DNA of 38,155 bases from Lachnospiraceae bacterium. Its GTDB lineage: Bacteria; Bacillota; Clostridia; Lachnospirales; Lachnospiraceae. The notes under the pieces were generated by a model. The model saw only the letters and a list, made by a program, of their open reading frames with translations, did not search any database and was not told the DNA's origin. Positions 25,019 through 33,493 of this stretch are shown here, one piece after another. Position 1 is the stretch's first letter. Every line of letters starts with the position of its first letter. The translations under genes were made by a program, and so were the position numbers. The stretch is taken from contig CAJTDD010000038.1 of NCBI GenBank assembly GCA_910574885.1, positions 1 to 38,155 on the forward strand. The letters are read 5' to 3'.

Positions 25019-25873
25019 ATGAAAAACAGAATTATAGGATTGATAATAATTACGGCATTAACAGCAGGAGTTTTAACGGGTTGCGGTCAATCATCAGGAA
25101 CGGTTTCTAAGGATGAGAATTCGGAGCAGCCTTCTGAAATTGAAAAAGAACTGGAACCAATTAGAGTTGGCGCAGGTGTAACTCCTCATGCAGAGATATT
25201 AAGAGAAATTCAAGATGATCTGGAGGAAAAAGGATACGCCCTTGAAGTGGTGGAATACAATGATTATGTGCTTCCCAATACAGCATTAGAGGATGGTGAT
25301 TTAGACGCAAACTATTTTCAGCATAAACCATATCTGGATGACTTTAACGCAGAAAACGGAACGCATATTGTAGGTGTGGCAAATGTTCATTTTGAACCGC
25401 TTGGGATTTATGCAGGCAAGACAAAAAGTCTGGATGATCTGAAGGATGGGGCTGAAGTGGCTGTTCCAAACGATACGACAAATGAAGCAAGGGCCCTTCT
25501 TCTGTTAGAGCAGGAGGGGTTAATTAAACTGAAAGAGAAGGCTGGCCTGCAGGCAACAATATTGGATATTGAAGAAAACCCCCTAAACCTTAAGATTAAA
25601 GAGTTAGAAGCTGCTCAGGTGGCAAGAGCGGTCAGCGATGTAGATATTGCCTGCATTAATGGAAATTATGCGATTGAGGCAGGATTAGAAGAGGCAATTG
25701 CGTTGGAATCTGCAGAATCTGAAGCGGCTGAGACCTATGCGAATCTGATTGCAGTAAAAGAAGGAAACGAAGATACAGAAAAAACGCAGGCGCTTGTAGA
25801 AGCAGTTTTGTCAAAAAAAGTGAAAGATTTCATTATGGATAATTACAAAGGGGCAGTTGTTCCGGTTTTTTGA
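25019..25873 (+). CDS. metQ: Methionine-binding lipoprotein MetQ (NlpA family)
   Basis: A 284-residue lipoprotein: basic start, hydrophobic stretch, lipobox LTGC with Cys22. The NlpA fold is recognised by VGAGVTPHAEILREI, DYVLPNTALEDGDLDANYFQH and the YAGKTKSLDDLKDGAEVAVPND stretch, the usual ligand region. It delivers methionine to MetNI. It is the last gene of the yezD-metN-metI-tcyP-metQ unit and is followed by a long hairpin at 25914. Confidence 0.93.
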   Translation: MKNRIIGLIIITALTAGVLTGCGQSSGTVSKDENSEQPSEIEKELEPIRVGAGVTPHAEILREIQDDLEEKGYALEVVEYNDYVLPNTALEDGDLDANYFQHKPYLDDFNAENGTHIVGVANVHFEPLGIYAGKTKSLDDLKDGAEVAVPNDTTNEARALLLLEQEGLIKLKEKAGLQATILDIEENPLNLKIKELEAAQVARAVSDVDIACINGNYAIEAGLEEAIALESAESEAAETYANLIAVKEGNEDTEKTQALVEAVLSKKVKDFIMDNYKGAVVPVF

Positions 25874-25913
25874 ACTATATGGATATGGTGTCTTCTTACA
25901 AACTAGAGAATTA

Positions 25914-25954
25914 CAATGAAACCAGTGGAAAAATAATTTCTACTGGTTTCATTG
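25914..25954. terminator. 18-bp hairpin between convergent metQ and XRE genes
   Basis: CAATGAAACCAGTGGAAA (25914-25931) pairs with TTTCTACTGGTTTCATTG (25937-25954), one G-U pair, loop AATAA. It overlaps the last codons of the minus-strand XRE gene. A classical T run is missing on both sides, so it may act as a bidirectional stop or protect both 3' ends. Confidence 0.6.
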
Positions 25955-26314
25955 AAAATGAGGGGATTTGAAATCATGTTTGTCTTTCAGTAATTGTTCT
26001 GCCAAAAAATCTAATGTATTAAGTAAGATTTTTTGGTTCTCGGGATTGCAGGATTCAAATTTACTGATGAATTTTTGTACTTTTTCAATATCAGTGGGTG
26101 TATTTGATTGAAATAAGGAATTTGCAGGAATTCCTAATCTTTCTATTATCTGTGCTAATGTTTCATAAGTCGCATTTTTACGGCCTTTTTCAATATCTTG
26201 TATTGTTTTCACTGCTAGTCCACATTGATCAGCTAATTCCTGCTGAGTAAGATGGCAATCTTTTCTTGCAGTTCGAATACGGTTACCTAAATAAGTCAAT
26301 CTGTCTGTCGGCAT
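25949..26314 (-). CDS. XRE-family HTH regulator
   Basis: A 121-residue DNA-binding protein. The helix-turn-helix spans about 8-65 (LGNRIRTARKDCHLTQQELA, then KTIQDIEKGRKNATYETL). The C-terminal part is a short helical tail, FISKFESCNPENQKILLNTLDFLAEQLL, possibly for dimerisation. GAGGTGAG precedes the ATG at 26314. It is convergent to metQ and lies at the border between the sulfur island and the recombination module, so it may regulate the element. Confidence 0.82.
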   Translation of the reverse strand: MPTDRLTYLGNRIRTARKDCHLTQQELADQCGLAVKTIQDIEKGRKNATYETLAQIIERLGIPANSLFQSNTPTDIEKVQKFISKFESCNPENQKILLNTLDFLAEQLLKDKHDFKSPHFQ

Positions 26315-26905
26315 AATAGCTCACCTCGAATATATTCTATCGTACATATAACAAATTTCACATTCCCTCAATATATGTTTTTAATAGATACTAATATACC
26401 GATTTTGGGAGCGTATTATTAAAACTCTGCTAAAAAACATAACTTTTTGCAGTAGAACCTATTTGCACTAGCTATCTGCAAATTGCCGTAGGAGTAATTT
26501 ATGGATAACTTTATTTTTCGAGGACAACAAAACAATAGATGTTGGCCAAAAAAAATTTGATTCCCCCGGGGCATAAGTTTGGAAAGAAATATGCATCACT
26601 ATATAGTTTAAAACGGTACAAAAATTACTTTTATAAATTAAAGAAAAGAAACACCAAGAAGCAAAATAAGCATCTTGGTGTTTTATTTTTAATCGACTTT
26701 TTTCGACGTATGGTCAGATGTCGTTCTCCACCTGTTCATCATTAGTATATGACGGATGAAGGGAGTTGAGGATATGCGCAAGAAAAAAGTAAAAAAAATA
26801 TTTTCAAAACTTCGATAATTTCCGCAAAACCAGTTCTCCTAGATATGAAAGGGAGAATCAGACACTTTTTACTACGGCTTTCATGCAGAGGGGAGGTGAT
26901 CCCCT
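26315..26905. other. Non-coding border region between cargo and recombination module
   Basis: No convincing gene in 590 bases. It contains the XRE gene's upstream region, a small hairpin TTTGCA/TGCAAA near 26460-26482, a terminator at 26651, and a 14-codon basic frame starting ATG at 26774 (MRKKKVKKIFSKLR) that is too short to call. The 68-codon frame at 26539 runs through the terminator and looks spurious. This is where a cargo insertion edge would be expected, but no flanking repeat was noticed. Confidence 0.5.
26651..26690 (+). terminator. Rho-independent terminator
   Basis: ACACCAAGA (26651-26659) pairs with TCTTGGTGT (26673-26681), loop 13 nt, and is followed by a T-rich run to 26690. 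It separates the cargo side from the sigma-factor gene. Confidence 0.75.
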
Positions 26906-27154
26906 TTGGAGCTGACCAGTCAGGTGTTGGAAATCAATTATTTTCATGTTATGAACACAGATGTGCCAGTTCGTGATGAAGATATCAGCAATGCTCTGAA
27001 ATAACTTCCGGAACGGAAGCGCATGATTATACTTATGGCTTTCTTTCTGGAAATGACGGAACAGGAAATTGCAGACTACTATCATCTGGTACAAAGTACC
27101 GTGCATTATCACAAAGCAGAATCTCTGCGGATGTTAAAGGATATTTTGGAGTAA
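26906..27154 (+). pseudogene. Sigma-70-like element regulator broken by a TAA
   Basis: A frame of 82 codons that starts at TTG 26906 right after GGAGGTGAT (26892-26900). An in-frame TGA at 26897 rules out a longer form. An in-frame TAA at 27002-27004 (codon 33) interrupts it, between SNALK and LPERKRMIILM. The second part, EMTEQEIADYYHLVQSTVHYH, is a clear sigma region-4 type helix-turn-helix as found in Clostridial conjugative elements. CAA to TAA (Gln to stop) is the simplest cause. It may still give a short downstream product from an internal ATG. Confidence 0.65.
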
Positions 27155-27159
27155 TACAT

Positions 27160-27399
27160 ATGGAAGGCAAGAAATACAGAGAGCCGGTTGAATTTGATGT
27201 GATTCGGGCGGCAATACAGGGTGACGCTGATTCTATCAACCAGATCATTTCCTATTTTCAGCCGTATATCAATGCCAGATGCAGAAGAAAATTCAAAGAT
27301 GAATTTGGACATGAGCATTATATGACGGATGAATATATGAAGCGAAGGCTGGAAACAAAGCTTATAACAAAAATTCTGGACTTTAAAATCCAAGTCTGA
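27160..27399 (+). CDS. Conjugative-transposon helix-turn-helix protein
   Basis: A 79-residue protein of the small HTH family from Tn916/Tn1549-like elements (core FDVIRAAIQGDADSINQIIS, then HYMTDEYMKRRLETKLI). It starts 5 bases after the broken sigma gene, which is the usual pairing in these elements. Probable DNA-binding regulator of excision or transfer genes. No defect seen. Confidence 0.78.
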   Translation: MEGKKYREPVEFDVIRAAIQGDADSINQIISYFQPYINARCRRKFKDEFGHEHYMTDEYMKRRLETKLITKILDFKIQV

Positions 27400-27879
27400 T
27401 CATCCCGAATAGGATATCCCTTTCTATTCATCGGGAATGAAATAGACAAGCGTACCTTGACAATTTCATATAGAAAATCCTGCAGGATGTATGAAGCAGC
27501 GGAGCTATTTAATGAATACGCCAGGACTATCTGTATCCGCCACTTTGCGACACGGTGTCGTAAAGTGGTGGGTATTAGAAACGAGGGAATGTTGATGCGG
27601 ACATTGAAGTAAAGGTACGAGCGATAACTATTTGATTACTGGCAAAGGGACAGGGACTTTGCGGCGATGATGCTGTTTCAGACAATGATACTTCCGGAGG
27701 TAAGCTGCTCCGGTCTGAAAAGATTGCAATTCCTACGGAAAGTCTGCCATTGGCAGTTTTTTCCGTAAGTTATGGCAAATGGCGTTGTTTCCCGACAGCC
27801 GCCTGCAGGATTTAGAAAAGGAACATAATGGACAATCAAAGGATAATATAGTGAAGAAAGGAAAGTCGAGGAATTTAGG
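27400..27879. other. Non-coding region with several inverted repeats upstream of DUF6870 gene
   Basis: No gene in 480 bases. Structures: a 13-bp stem with 3-nt loop, CCACTTTGCGACA (27540-27552) with TGTCGTAAAGTGG (27556-27568); a 12-bp palindrome ATCCTGCAGGAT at 27477-27488, whose CCTGCAGGAT recurs near 27803; a loose dyad TCCCGAATAG/CTATTCATCGGGA at 27404-27441; and the hairpin at 27735-27766. They may be recombinase or regulator sites, or eroded remains of a deleted gene. Confidence 0.45.
27735..27766 (+). terminator. Composite hairpin with T run
   Basis: Inner stem CTGCC/GGCAG (27744-27748, 27752-27756) and outer stem ACGGAAA/TTTTCCGT (27735-27741, 27759-27766). The T run lies within the right arm. 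It may act as an attenuator before the recombinase operon. Confidence 0.5.
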
Positions 27880-28146
27880 ATGAACAGGGCAGAATTAGAA
27901 GAATTGAAAAAGGTGGATGTCCGCACAGTGGATGTTTCCGCTTTAGAAGATATAGAGAAAATAGAAATTGACAGTTCCCTTTCAGCCAGGGAAAGATGGG
28001 TGGATTTTGCGGAGAAGATTAAGAATCCGTTTTGTTTTATCTGTAACGGTATGGTTGTAAAGGTTTCCTACTCCGAAGCAAAAGAGAGCCTTGAAAACAA
28101 ACTGGTTCAGCTATGCATGAGTATGGAAGGGCAGGGTTTTTGTTAG
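27880..28146 (+). CDS. DUF6870-like small element protein
   Basis: An 88-residue protein, RTVDVSALEDIEKIEIDSSL, then ERWVDFAEKIKNPFCFICNG and MVVKVSYSEAKESLENKL. This pattern is common just upstream of serine recombinases in Clostridial elements. Function unknown, possibly a recombination directionality or accessory factor by position. AAAGGAAAG precedes the ATG. Confidence 0.7.
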   Translation: MNRAELEELKKVDVRTVDVSALEDIEKIEIDSSLSARERWVDFAEKIKNPFCFICNGMVVKVSYSEAKESLENKLVQLCMSMEGQGFC

Positions 28147-28253
28147 AGCTTCCTATGGACATTTGCGGTCTGGAATGGTACAATAATTACGGACGAAGCA
28201 GAACCCCAAATAGGAAAGGTTTGACAACAGACAAGACTATTTGAGGTGATGAA

Positions 28254-29975
28254 ATGAATACAAATCTGAATACTGATGTATATAATGCTGACGTTTATCT
28301 GCGCCTGTCAAAAGAAGATGGGGATAAGGAGGAAAGCGACAGCATTACGAATCAAAGAGAGCTTATCTTAGAGTTTCTAAAATCCAGGGAGGACATCAGG
28401 ATCCATGCAGTCAGGGTGGACGATGGCTATTCCGGTGTGAATTTCGAGCGTCCGGCATTCCAGCAGATGTTAGAGGATATTAAAGCGGGGAAAGTGAACT
28501 GCGTGGTGACAAAGGATTTATCGCGCTTTGGGAGGAACCACATCGAGGTAGGGAAATATATTGAAAAAATATTCCCATACCTGGGTGTCCGTTTTATTGC
28601 AATTAATGATAATTATGACAGCCTAACCAATGACGCACAGACAAATAACATTATCATTCCATTCAAAAACCTGATCAACGATGCATACTGCAGAGACATC
28701 AGCACTAAAATCAGGAGCAATCTGGAAGTGAAAAGGAAACGGGGGGATTTTGTAGGCCCATTTGCCCCTTACGGCTACCGGAAGTCAGAAGCAGATAAAA
28801 ATAAGCTGGAGATAGATGAAGAAGCTGCGGAAGTGGTGCGGTCTATCTTCCGGATGTATCTGCAGGGCAGCAATGCATATAAAATAGCGGAGAAGCTGAA
28901 TAAGAAGAACATCCTTACGCCGATGGACTATAAGAAGGAGAATGGCAGTGCGTTTTATACCGGCTTTAAGAAGAACCTGAAAAGCCAGTGGACGCATATG
29001 CATGTACTCCGCATTTTAGGGAATCCCGTTTACACCGGGACGCTGGTTCAAGGGAAGGAAACCACGCCAAATTATAAAGTGAAAAAGAAAGTAAAGCGTG
29101 ACCAGAGCAAATGGAGCCAGGTGGAAAATACCCATGAAGCGATCATCCCGTCCGTTGATTTCCAAAATGCACAGGTGCAGTTACAGATGGATACGAGGAC
29201 AGGGACTGCAAAAGAGAAGGTATATTATCTGTCCGGCGTTGTAAAGTGCGGCGATTGTGGCGCTAACATGGTCAGAAAGACGGTTCCCTCTGGAAAAAGG
29301 AAATTTATTTATTATGTATGCGGGAGCCATAAAGGAAATAAGGATATTTGCAGTTCCCACAGCATCAACGCGGAGGCTTTGGAGGAAAGTGTACTGAAGC
29401 TGTTGAACCATCAGATTAAGAATGTGACGGATTTAGGACGGATTCTGGATAAGCTGGAAGATGCGCAGATCAGGAAAGGGGAGGTAGAAAAAAGGAACCG
29501 CCAGATTACAAAGAAAAAGGAAGAAGTGCAGAAATATAACCATTTGCGCCTGGATCTGTATGAGGATTACAAGGATGGGTTGATCACGAAGGAAGAATAT
29601 CTGGAGTTAAAAGAGATTTATGAAAGACGAACCAGGGCAGCGGAACAGTCATTGGAAGCAATGGAAGTGGAAATGGCTTTTTTCGTCGATGGGGAGAAAG
29701 ATACATGCGGCTGGATCAATGAATTTAAGAAGTATGGATATTTGGAATGCCTGTCCAGGGAAGTGGTCGTTTCCCTGATTGAGCAGATACTGGTTTATGA
29801 AAAGAAGGAAGGGGAGCGCTATCCGAGGATAGAAATACGCTTCAAATATGAGGATGAATTCCAAACGTCTGTAAACATGCTGGAAGAATTGCATGGGGGA
29901 ACTTTCACAGGGCATACAGACAGCCTGTCTGCCAGCGATGGGAAAAAGGAGGGTACATATGGCAAGGACGAGTAG
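28254..29975 (+). CDS. Large serine recombinase 1
   Basis: A 573-residue site-specific recombinase. Resolvase domain about 12-155 with catalytic Ser19 in VYLRLSKED and the KDLSRFGRN arginine motif; recombinase domain about 175-280; zinc ribbon with CGDCGANMVRK and a second Cys pair (YVCGSH..., ICSSH) at about 325-375; coiled coil about 390-470. GAGGTGATG precedes the ATG at 28254. It cuts att sites by a 2-bp staggered break through a serine-phosphate link. It overlaps the next recombinase gene by 17 bases. Confidence 0.93.
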   Translation: MNTNLNTDVYNADVYLRLSKEDGDKEESDSITNQRELILEFLKSREDIRIHAVRVDDGYSGVNFERPAFQQMLEDIKAGKVNCVVTKDLSRFGRNHIEVGKYIEKIFPYLGVRFIAINDNYDSLTNDAQTNNIIIPFKNLINDAYCRDISTKIRSNLEVKRKRGDFVGPFAPYGYRKSEADKNKLEIDEEAAEVVRSIFRMYLQGSNAYKIAEKLNKKNILTPMDYKKENGSAFYTGFKKNLKSQWTHMHVLRILGNPVYTGTLVQGKETTPNYKVKKKVKRDQSKWSQVENTHEAIIPSVDFQNAQVQLQMDTRTGTAKEKVYYLSGVVKCGDCGANMVRKTVPSGKRKFIYYVCGSHKGNKDICSSHSINAEALEESVLKLLNHQIKNVTDLGRILDKLEDAQIRKGEVEKRNRQITKKKEEVQKYNHLRLDLYEDYKDGLITKEEYLELKEIYERRTRAAEQSLEAMEVEMAFFVDGEKDTCGWINEFKKYGYLECLSREVVVSLIEQILVYEKKEGERYPRIEIRFKYEDEFQTSVNMLEELHGGTFTGHTDSLSASDGKKEGTYGKDE

Positions 29976-31638
29976 AAAGCAGGGAAAAGCTGCAGCCCGG
30001 TTTAAACCGACTGCCGTGGAAGCAGGGCTGTATGTCCGTTTGTCCGATGAAGATAATGGAGGCAGAAGTGCAGACGGGATAGATAACCAGCTTGAGTATT
30101 TACTGGAATTTGTAAAACAGTTTGAAAAGATGAAGGTCGCTGAAACTTATATGGATAACGGACAGACGGGGACTGATTTTGAAAGGCCGGGATGGGAAAG
30201 GATGATGGAGGATGCAAAATGCGGCAGAATCAACTGCATTATTGTGAAAGACCTTTCCCGGTTTGCAAGGAATTATCTGGAAGCAGGGGATTATCTGGAA
30301 AAAATATTCCCATTCCTGGGCATCCGTTTTATTGCAGTCAACGACCGTTTTGACAGCGCAGGAGAGATTTTCCCTCCGAAGGACTTGATCACGGAATTTA
30401 AAAACCTGGCAAACGATTACTATTCAAAAGATATATCAAATAAAATCATGTCAGCGTTCCGGGTGAAAAAGGAACAGGGACAGTTTATAGGTGGGAAGGC
30501 TCCATATGGGTATGTCCTGAAAGACAATCATTATGTAATTGACGAACCGGCGGCTGATGTTGTCAGGCGGATTTTTGAAATGAAGGCAGATGGGATAAGC
30601 GCCTACAAGATTGCCCGTATACTGAACCAGGAGGGCGTCCCGTCCCCCAGCAGATATGCGGGGGAACATGGCGTGAAAAAGTATAAGGACTGCGGTAATA
30701 TTTTATGGCAGCAGGAAGCAGTCAGCCGGATTCTTTATAACAGGGCGTATGCCGGGGATTTGGAGCAGGGAAAGTATAACCGTTCCATTTATTCCAGGGA
30801 AAAGCGGGGGAAAAAAGAAGAAGATGCATGGAAAGTCATCGAAAATGCACACCCGGCAATCATTGGCAGGGATGCGTTCCAGAAAATACAGGAAATCCGG
30901 GAAAAGAACCGGAAAGTATGGAAGGTCAGGCAGGGCAGGCCGGGATATGGGAATGTGCTGGAAGGGATTCTGGTGTGCGGGATCTGCCATCATGCGATGT
31001 GGAGGAATAAAGAGGTGGAGAATGGGAAGGTGCGGTATTATTTTTATTGTGGCTCTGCCTACGGCCATTCCCAGGTAAAGTGCAATACATCCTCCATTGT
31101 GGATCATAGAATTTTTGATATGGTGTTAAAGCAGATAAAGCTACAGATAGATTTGGCCGTAGAAGCCAACAGCCTGTTGGAGCGGATGAAAAAATCGGAG
31201 TGCCAGCTTGCCGCTTACAGGATGAAAAAGAAGGAAGCGGAGCAGGCAAGGGATGAACTGCAAAGATATGTATATCTAAAAACCAGTATTTACGAAGATA
31301 TGAAACAGGGGATTTTAACAAAGAGCGAATATTTAGCTGCGAAAGAAAGGTATACAAGGAAGATTTCTGAATTGGAAACAGAATTGAACAGTAAGCAGGC
31401 CGAACTGGATCATTTTAAGCAATGCATGAGCGGGGAAAACCGATGGCTGAAAGCCTTCCTGAAATTCAGGGATGCAAAAGAGCTTACAAGGGATATGGCG
31501 GTAAGCCTGTTGGAGAAGGTGGAGGTATATGAAGATAAAAGAATCCATATCAGATTCCGTTTCCGGAATGAGTACGAGTACCTGATGAACCAGTTAGCGG
31601 AAAGGGGCGAGGATTGTGGCAGAGAAATTTCTGGCTGA
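29959..31638 (+). CDS. Large serine recombinase 2
   Basis: 559 residues from the ATG at 29959, which follows AAAAAGGAGG; the in-frame ATG at 29893 lies inside recombinase 1. Basic N-terminal extension, then catalytic Ser29 in LYVRLSDED and KDLSRFARN. The zinc ribbon is CGICHHAM and FYCGSAYGHSQVKC, and a coiled coil follows. The sequence differs clearly from its neighbours, so the three are not recent copies. It overlaps recombinase 1 by 17 bases and recombinase 3 by 23 bases. Confidence 0.92.
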   Translation: MARTSRKQGKAAARFKPTAVEAGLYVRLSDEDNGGRSADGIDNQLEYLLEFVKQFEKMKVAETYMDNGQTGTDFERPGWERMMEDAKCGRINCIIVKDLSRFARNYLEAGDYLEKIFPFLGIRFIAVNDRFDSAGEIFPPKDLITEFKNLANDYYSKDISNKIMSAFRVKKEQGQFIGGKAPYGYVLKDNHYVIDEPAADVVRRIFEMKADGISAYKIARILNQEGVPSPSRYAGEHGVKKYKDCGNILWQQEAVSRILYNRAYAGDLEQGKYNRSIYSREKRGKKEEDAWKVIENAHPAIIGRDAFQKIQEIREKNRKVWKVRQGRPGYGNVLEGILVCGICHHAMWRNKEVENGKVRYYFYCGSAYGHSQVKCNTSSIVDHRIFDMVLKQIKLQIDLAVEANSLLERMKKSECQLAAYRMKKKEAEQARDELQRYVYLKTSIYEDMKQGILTKSEYLAAKERYTRKISELETELNSKQAELDHFKQCMSGENRWLKAFLKFRDAKELTRDMAVSLLEKVEVYEDKRIHIRFRFRNEYEYLMNQLAERGEDCGREISG

Positions 31639-33235
31639 ATATTTCAGGCTTTCTGTGGAGGATGGGGACGTTGTATTGGACGATACGAAAGCAGAGAGTG
31701 ACAGCATCAGCCATCAAAGGGAACTGATTACACGGTATGTCCGTGACAAACAGCTTTACCCCGCCGTACAGATATTGGAATTTGTAGACGATGGATACAG
31801 TGGGACAAACTTTGACCGGCCGGCAGTAAAAGAGATGCTGTCGCTAGTCAGGGAAGGGAAGGTATGTTGCATTATTGTGAAAGACCTTTCCAGGTTTGGG
31901 AGGAATTATCTGGAAGTTGGGGATTACTTAGAGCAGATATTTCCTTTTATGGGAGTCCGGTTTATTGCAATCAATGATGGATATGATAGTAACGACCACA
32001 TAGGGACGACCGGAGGGATTGAGATTGCTTTTAAGAGCCTTCTTTATGATATGTATAGTAAAGACTTGTCTGAAAAAATGCGTTCTTCACTGCTGGTAAG
32101 GAGAAAGAGAGGGGATTTCATTGGCCCCAGAGCGCCGTTTGGCTATCAGTTCTCCAAAAATAAAAAAGTCCTGGCAGTGGATGAAGTGGCGGCGCAGTAT
32201 GTCAGGCGGATTTTCGGGTTGGCCTGCGAAGGATATGGAACTGGAAAAATAGCGCAAATATTAAATAAAGAAAAAATACCAACGCCGGGATGGTATAAGA
32301 ACCGGGAGAAACAGCAGTACCATATCATGGACGGAGAAGGGTACTGGAATTGTGGGAAGGTTCGGAAAGTTCTTCAGAACAAAGTTTATATGGGGACTGT
32401 TGTAAATGGGAGAACCAAAGTGACAGAGGTCGGGGGCAGCCATTTCCGGCAGGTGCCGGATGCAGAGCAGATATGTGTCCCGGATATGCATGAGGCGATT
32501 ATTACAGAGCAGGAGTTTTTGTTGGCATCAGAGGTGATAAAGAACAATGGACAGCAGAAAGGGAAAAAGCATAACCGGAAGGAAGAGAGCGTATTGTTGG
32601 GTAAACTGCGGTGTGGGCATTGTAAAAGAAGCCTGGTTCGGCTCAGGCGTAAAAGTACACCATGCTTTATCTGTAAAAAGTCGGCATATGAGCAGGGAAG
32701 CCGATGTATCAGTGAACGGCTAAGCGAGCCGGAACTGGAAGCGGCTGTTCTGGAACGTATCAATCAGGAATTAGGGCAAGAGATTCTGGTTAGAAAAAAT
32801 CAGAAATCAGAGGCGGTTTTTTCAACGATGGACAACAGGTCATCGAAACTCCCTTCGGTAAAAGAGATGAAAAAAATGTGCATGGTGTTGGAGCAGAAAC
32901 AGGATTCATTAAAGAGGGAAAAGCAGTATCTCTATGAGCAATACAAACTGAATCAGATGGAGCGAAGAACTTACTTAAATAGAGTAGGGGCATTGAGGGA
33001 GGAAGAAAGCAGTTTAAATGAACAGCTTCAAAAGATACAGGAAGAAAGAGATCGGCGTGAGGAAGAAAGCAGTTCACATCAGGAAGAGGTTGAATATACT
33101 GGAAAAATGGAAAGTCTTACCAAGGAAGTGGTGGATGAATGGATTGAAGCCATATATGTATATGGGAAAACGCAGTTTGATATAGTTTATAAAGAGAAAA
33201 TAAAGAAATCTAAAAAAAGTATAAAAAATTGTTAG
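31616..33235 (+). CDS. Large serine recombinase 3
   Basis: A 539-residue recombinase starting with GTG at 31616 (GGGGCGAGG just upstream). Catalytic Ser13 in YFRLSVEDG; KDLSRFGRN intact; zinc ribbon LRCGHCKRSL ... CFICKK ... RC. A long coiled coil (about 415-490) ends in a Lys-rich tail. It is the last gene before the host S8 peptidase fragment, placing the attachment site within about 40 bases of its stop. Confidence 0.92.
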   Translation: MAEKFLAEYFRLSVEDGDVVLDDTKAESDSISHQRELITRYVRDKQLYPAVQILEFVDDGYSGTNFDRPAVKEMLSLVREGKVCCIIVKDLSRFGRNYLEVGDYLEQIFPFMGVRFIAINDGYDSNDHIGTTGGIEIAFKSLLYDMYSKDLSEKMRSSLLVRRKRGDFIGPRAPFGYQFSKNKKVLAVDEVAAQYVRRIFGLACEGYGTGKIAQILNKEKIPTPGWYKNREKQQYHIMDGEGYWNCGKVRKVLQNKVYMGTVVNGRTKVTEVGGSHFRQVPDAEQICVPDMHEAIITEQEFLLASEVIKNNGQQKGKKHNRKEESVLLGKLRCGHCKRSLVRLRRKSTPCFICKKSAYEQGSRCISERLSEPELEAAVLERINQELGQEILVRKNQKSEAVFSTMDNRSSKLPSVKEMKKMCMVLEQKQDSLKREKQYLYEQYKLNQMERRTYLNRVGALREEESSLNEQLQKIQEERDRREEESSSHQEEVEYTGKMESLTKEVVDEWIEAIYVYGKTQFDIVYKEKIKKSKKSIKNC

Positions 33236-33262
33236 TCCTTACTTGACAGCACCATATGGGGA
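33236..33262. other. Probable right attachment junction of the element
   Basis: The interval between the recombinase 3 stop (33235) and the first convincing S8 codons (from about 33255). Serine recombinases often place att at this position. The two-base crossover cannot be chosen without the other end of the element, which lies outside the window. Confidence 0.45.
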
Positions 33263-33377
33263 GAAGGTGAAGGCGTATTTGAGAAGAGGGGCGAGGCCGC
33301 TTCCGGGGTTTGACGTGTATCCGAATCCGCAGGTGGGGTATGGGGCGCTGTGTATTAGGGATAGTATACCAGTGTGA
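33243..33377 (+). pseudogene. C-terminal fragment of an S8 (subtilisin-like) peptidase
   Basis: An open frame of 44 codons with no start, ending at TGA 33375-33377. The residues (YGEKVKAYLRRGARPLPGF, then YPNPQVGYGALCIRDSIPV) match the conserved end of the S8 peptidases common in Lachnospiraceae. The rest of the gene, with the Asp-His-Ser triad, must lie on the other side of the inserted element. This identifies the integration target. Confidence 0.65.
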
Positions 33378-33493
33378 GAACATGGGAAAACTTTATTAAA
33401 ACTGAATTGAAAAAGTATACTTCATATTCAAAAGATGATATAATTAGTTTATTTACGATAACGGAGTTAAAAGAGTTTTCACGGAGGATAATT

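Noticed and set aside
26539..26745. 68-codon plus-strand frame, basic and lysine-rich
   Set aside because: It runs straight through the terminator at 26651-26690, has no good ribosome site and shows no recognisable domain.
26774..26818. 14-codon basic frame MRKKKVKKIFSKLR
   Set aside because: Too short and simple in composition to support; kept only as a note in the border region.
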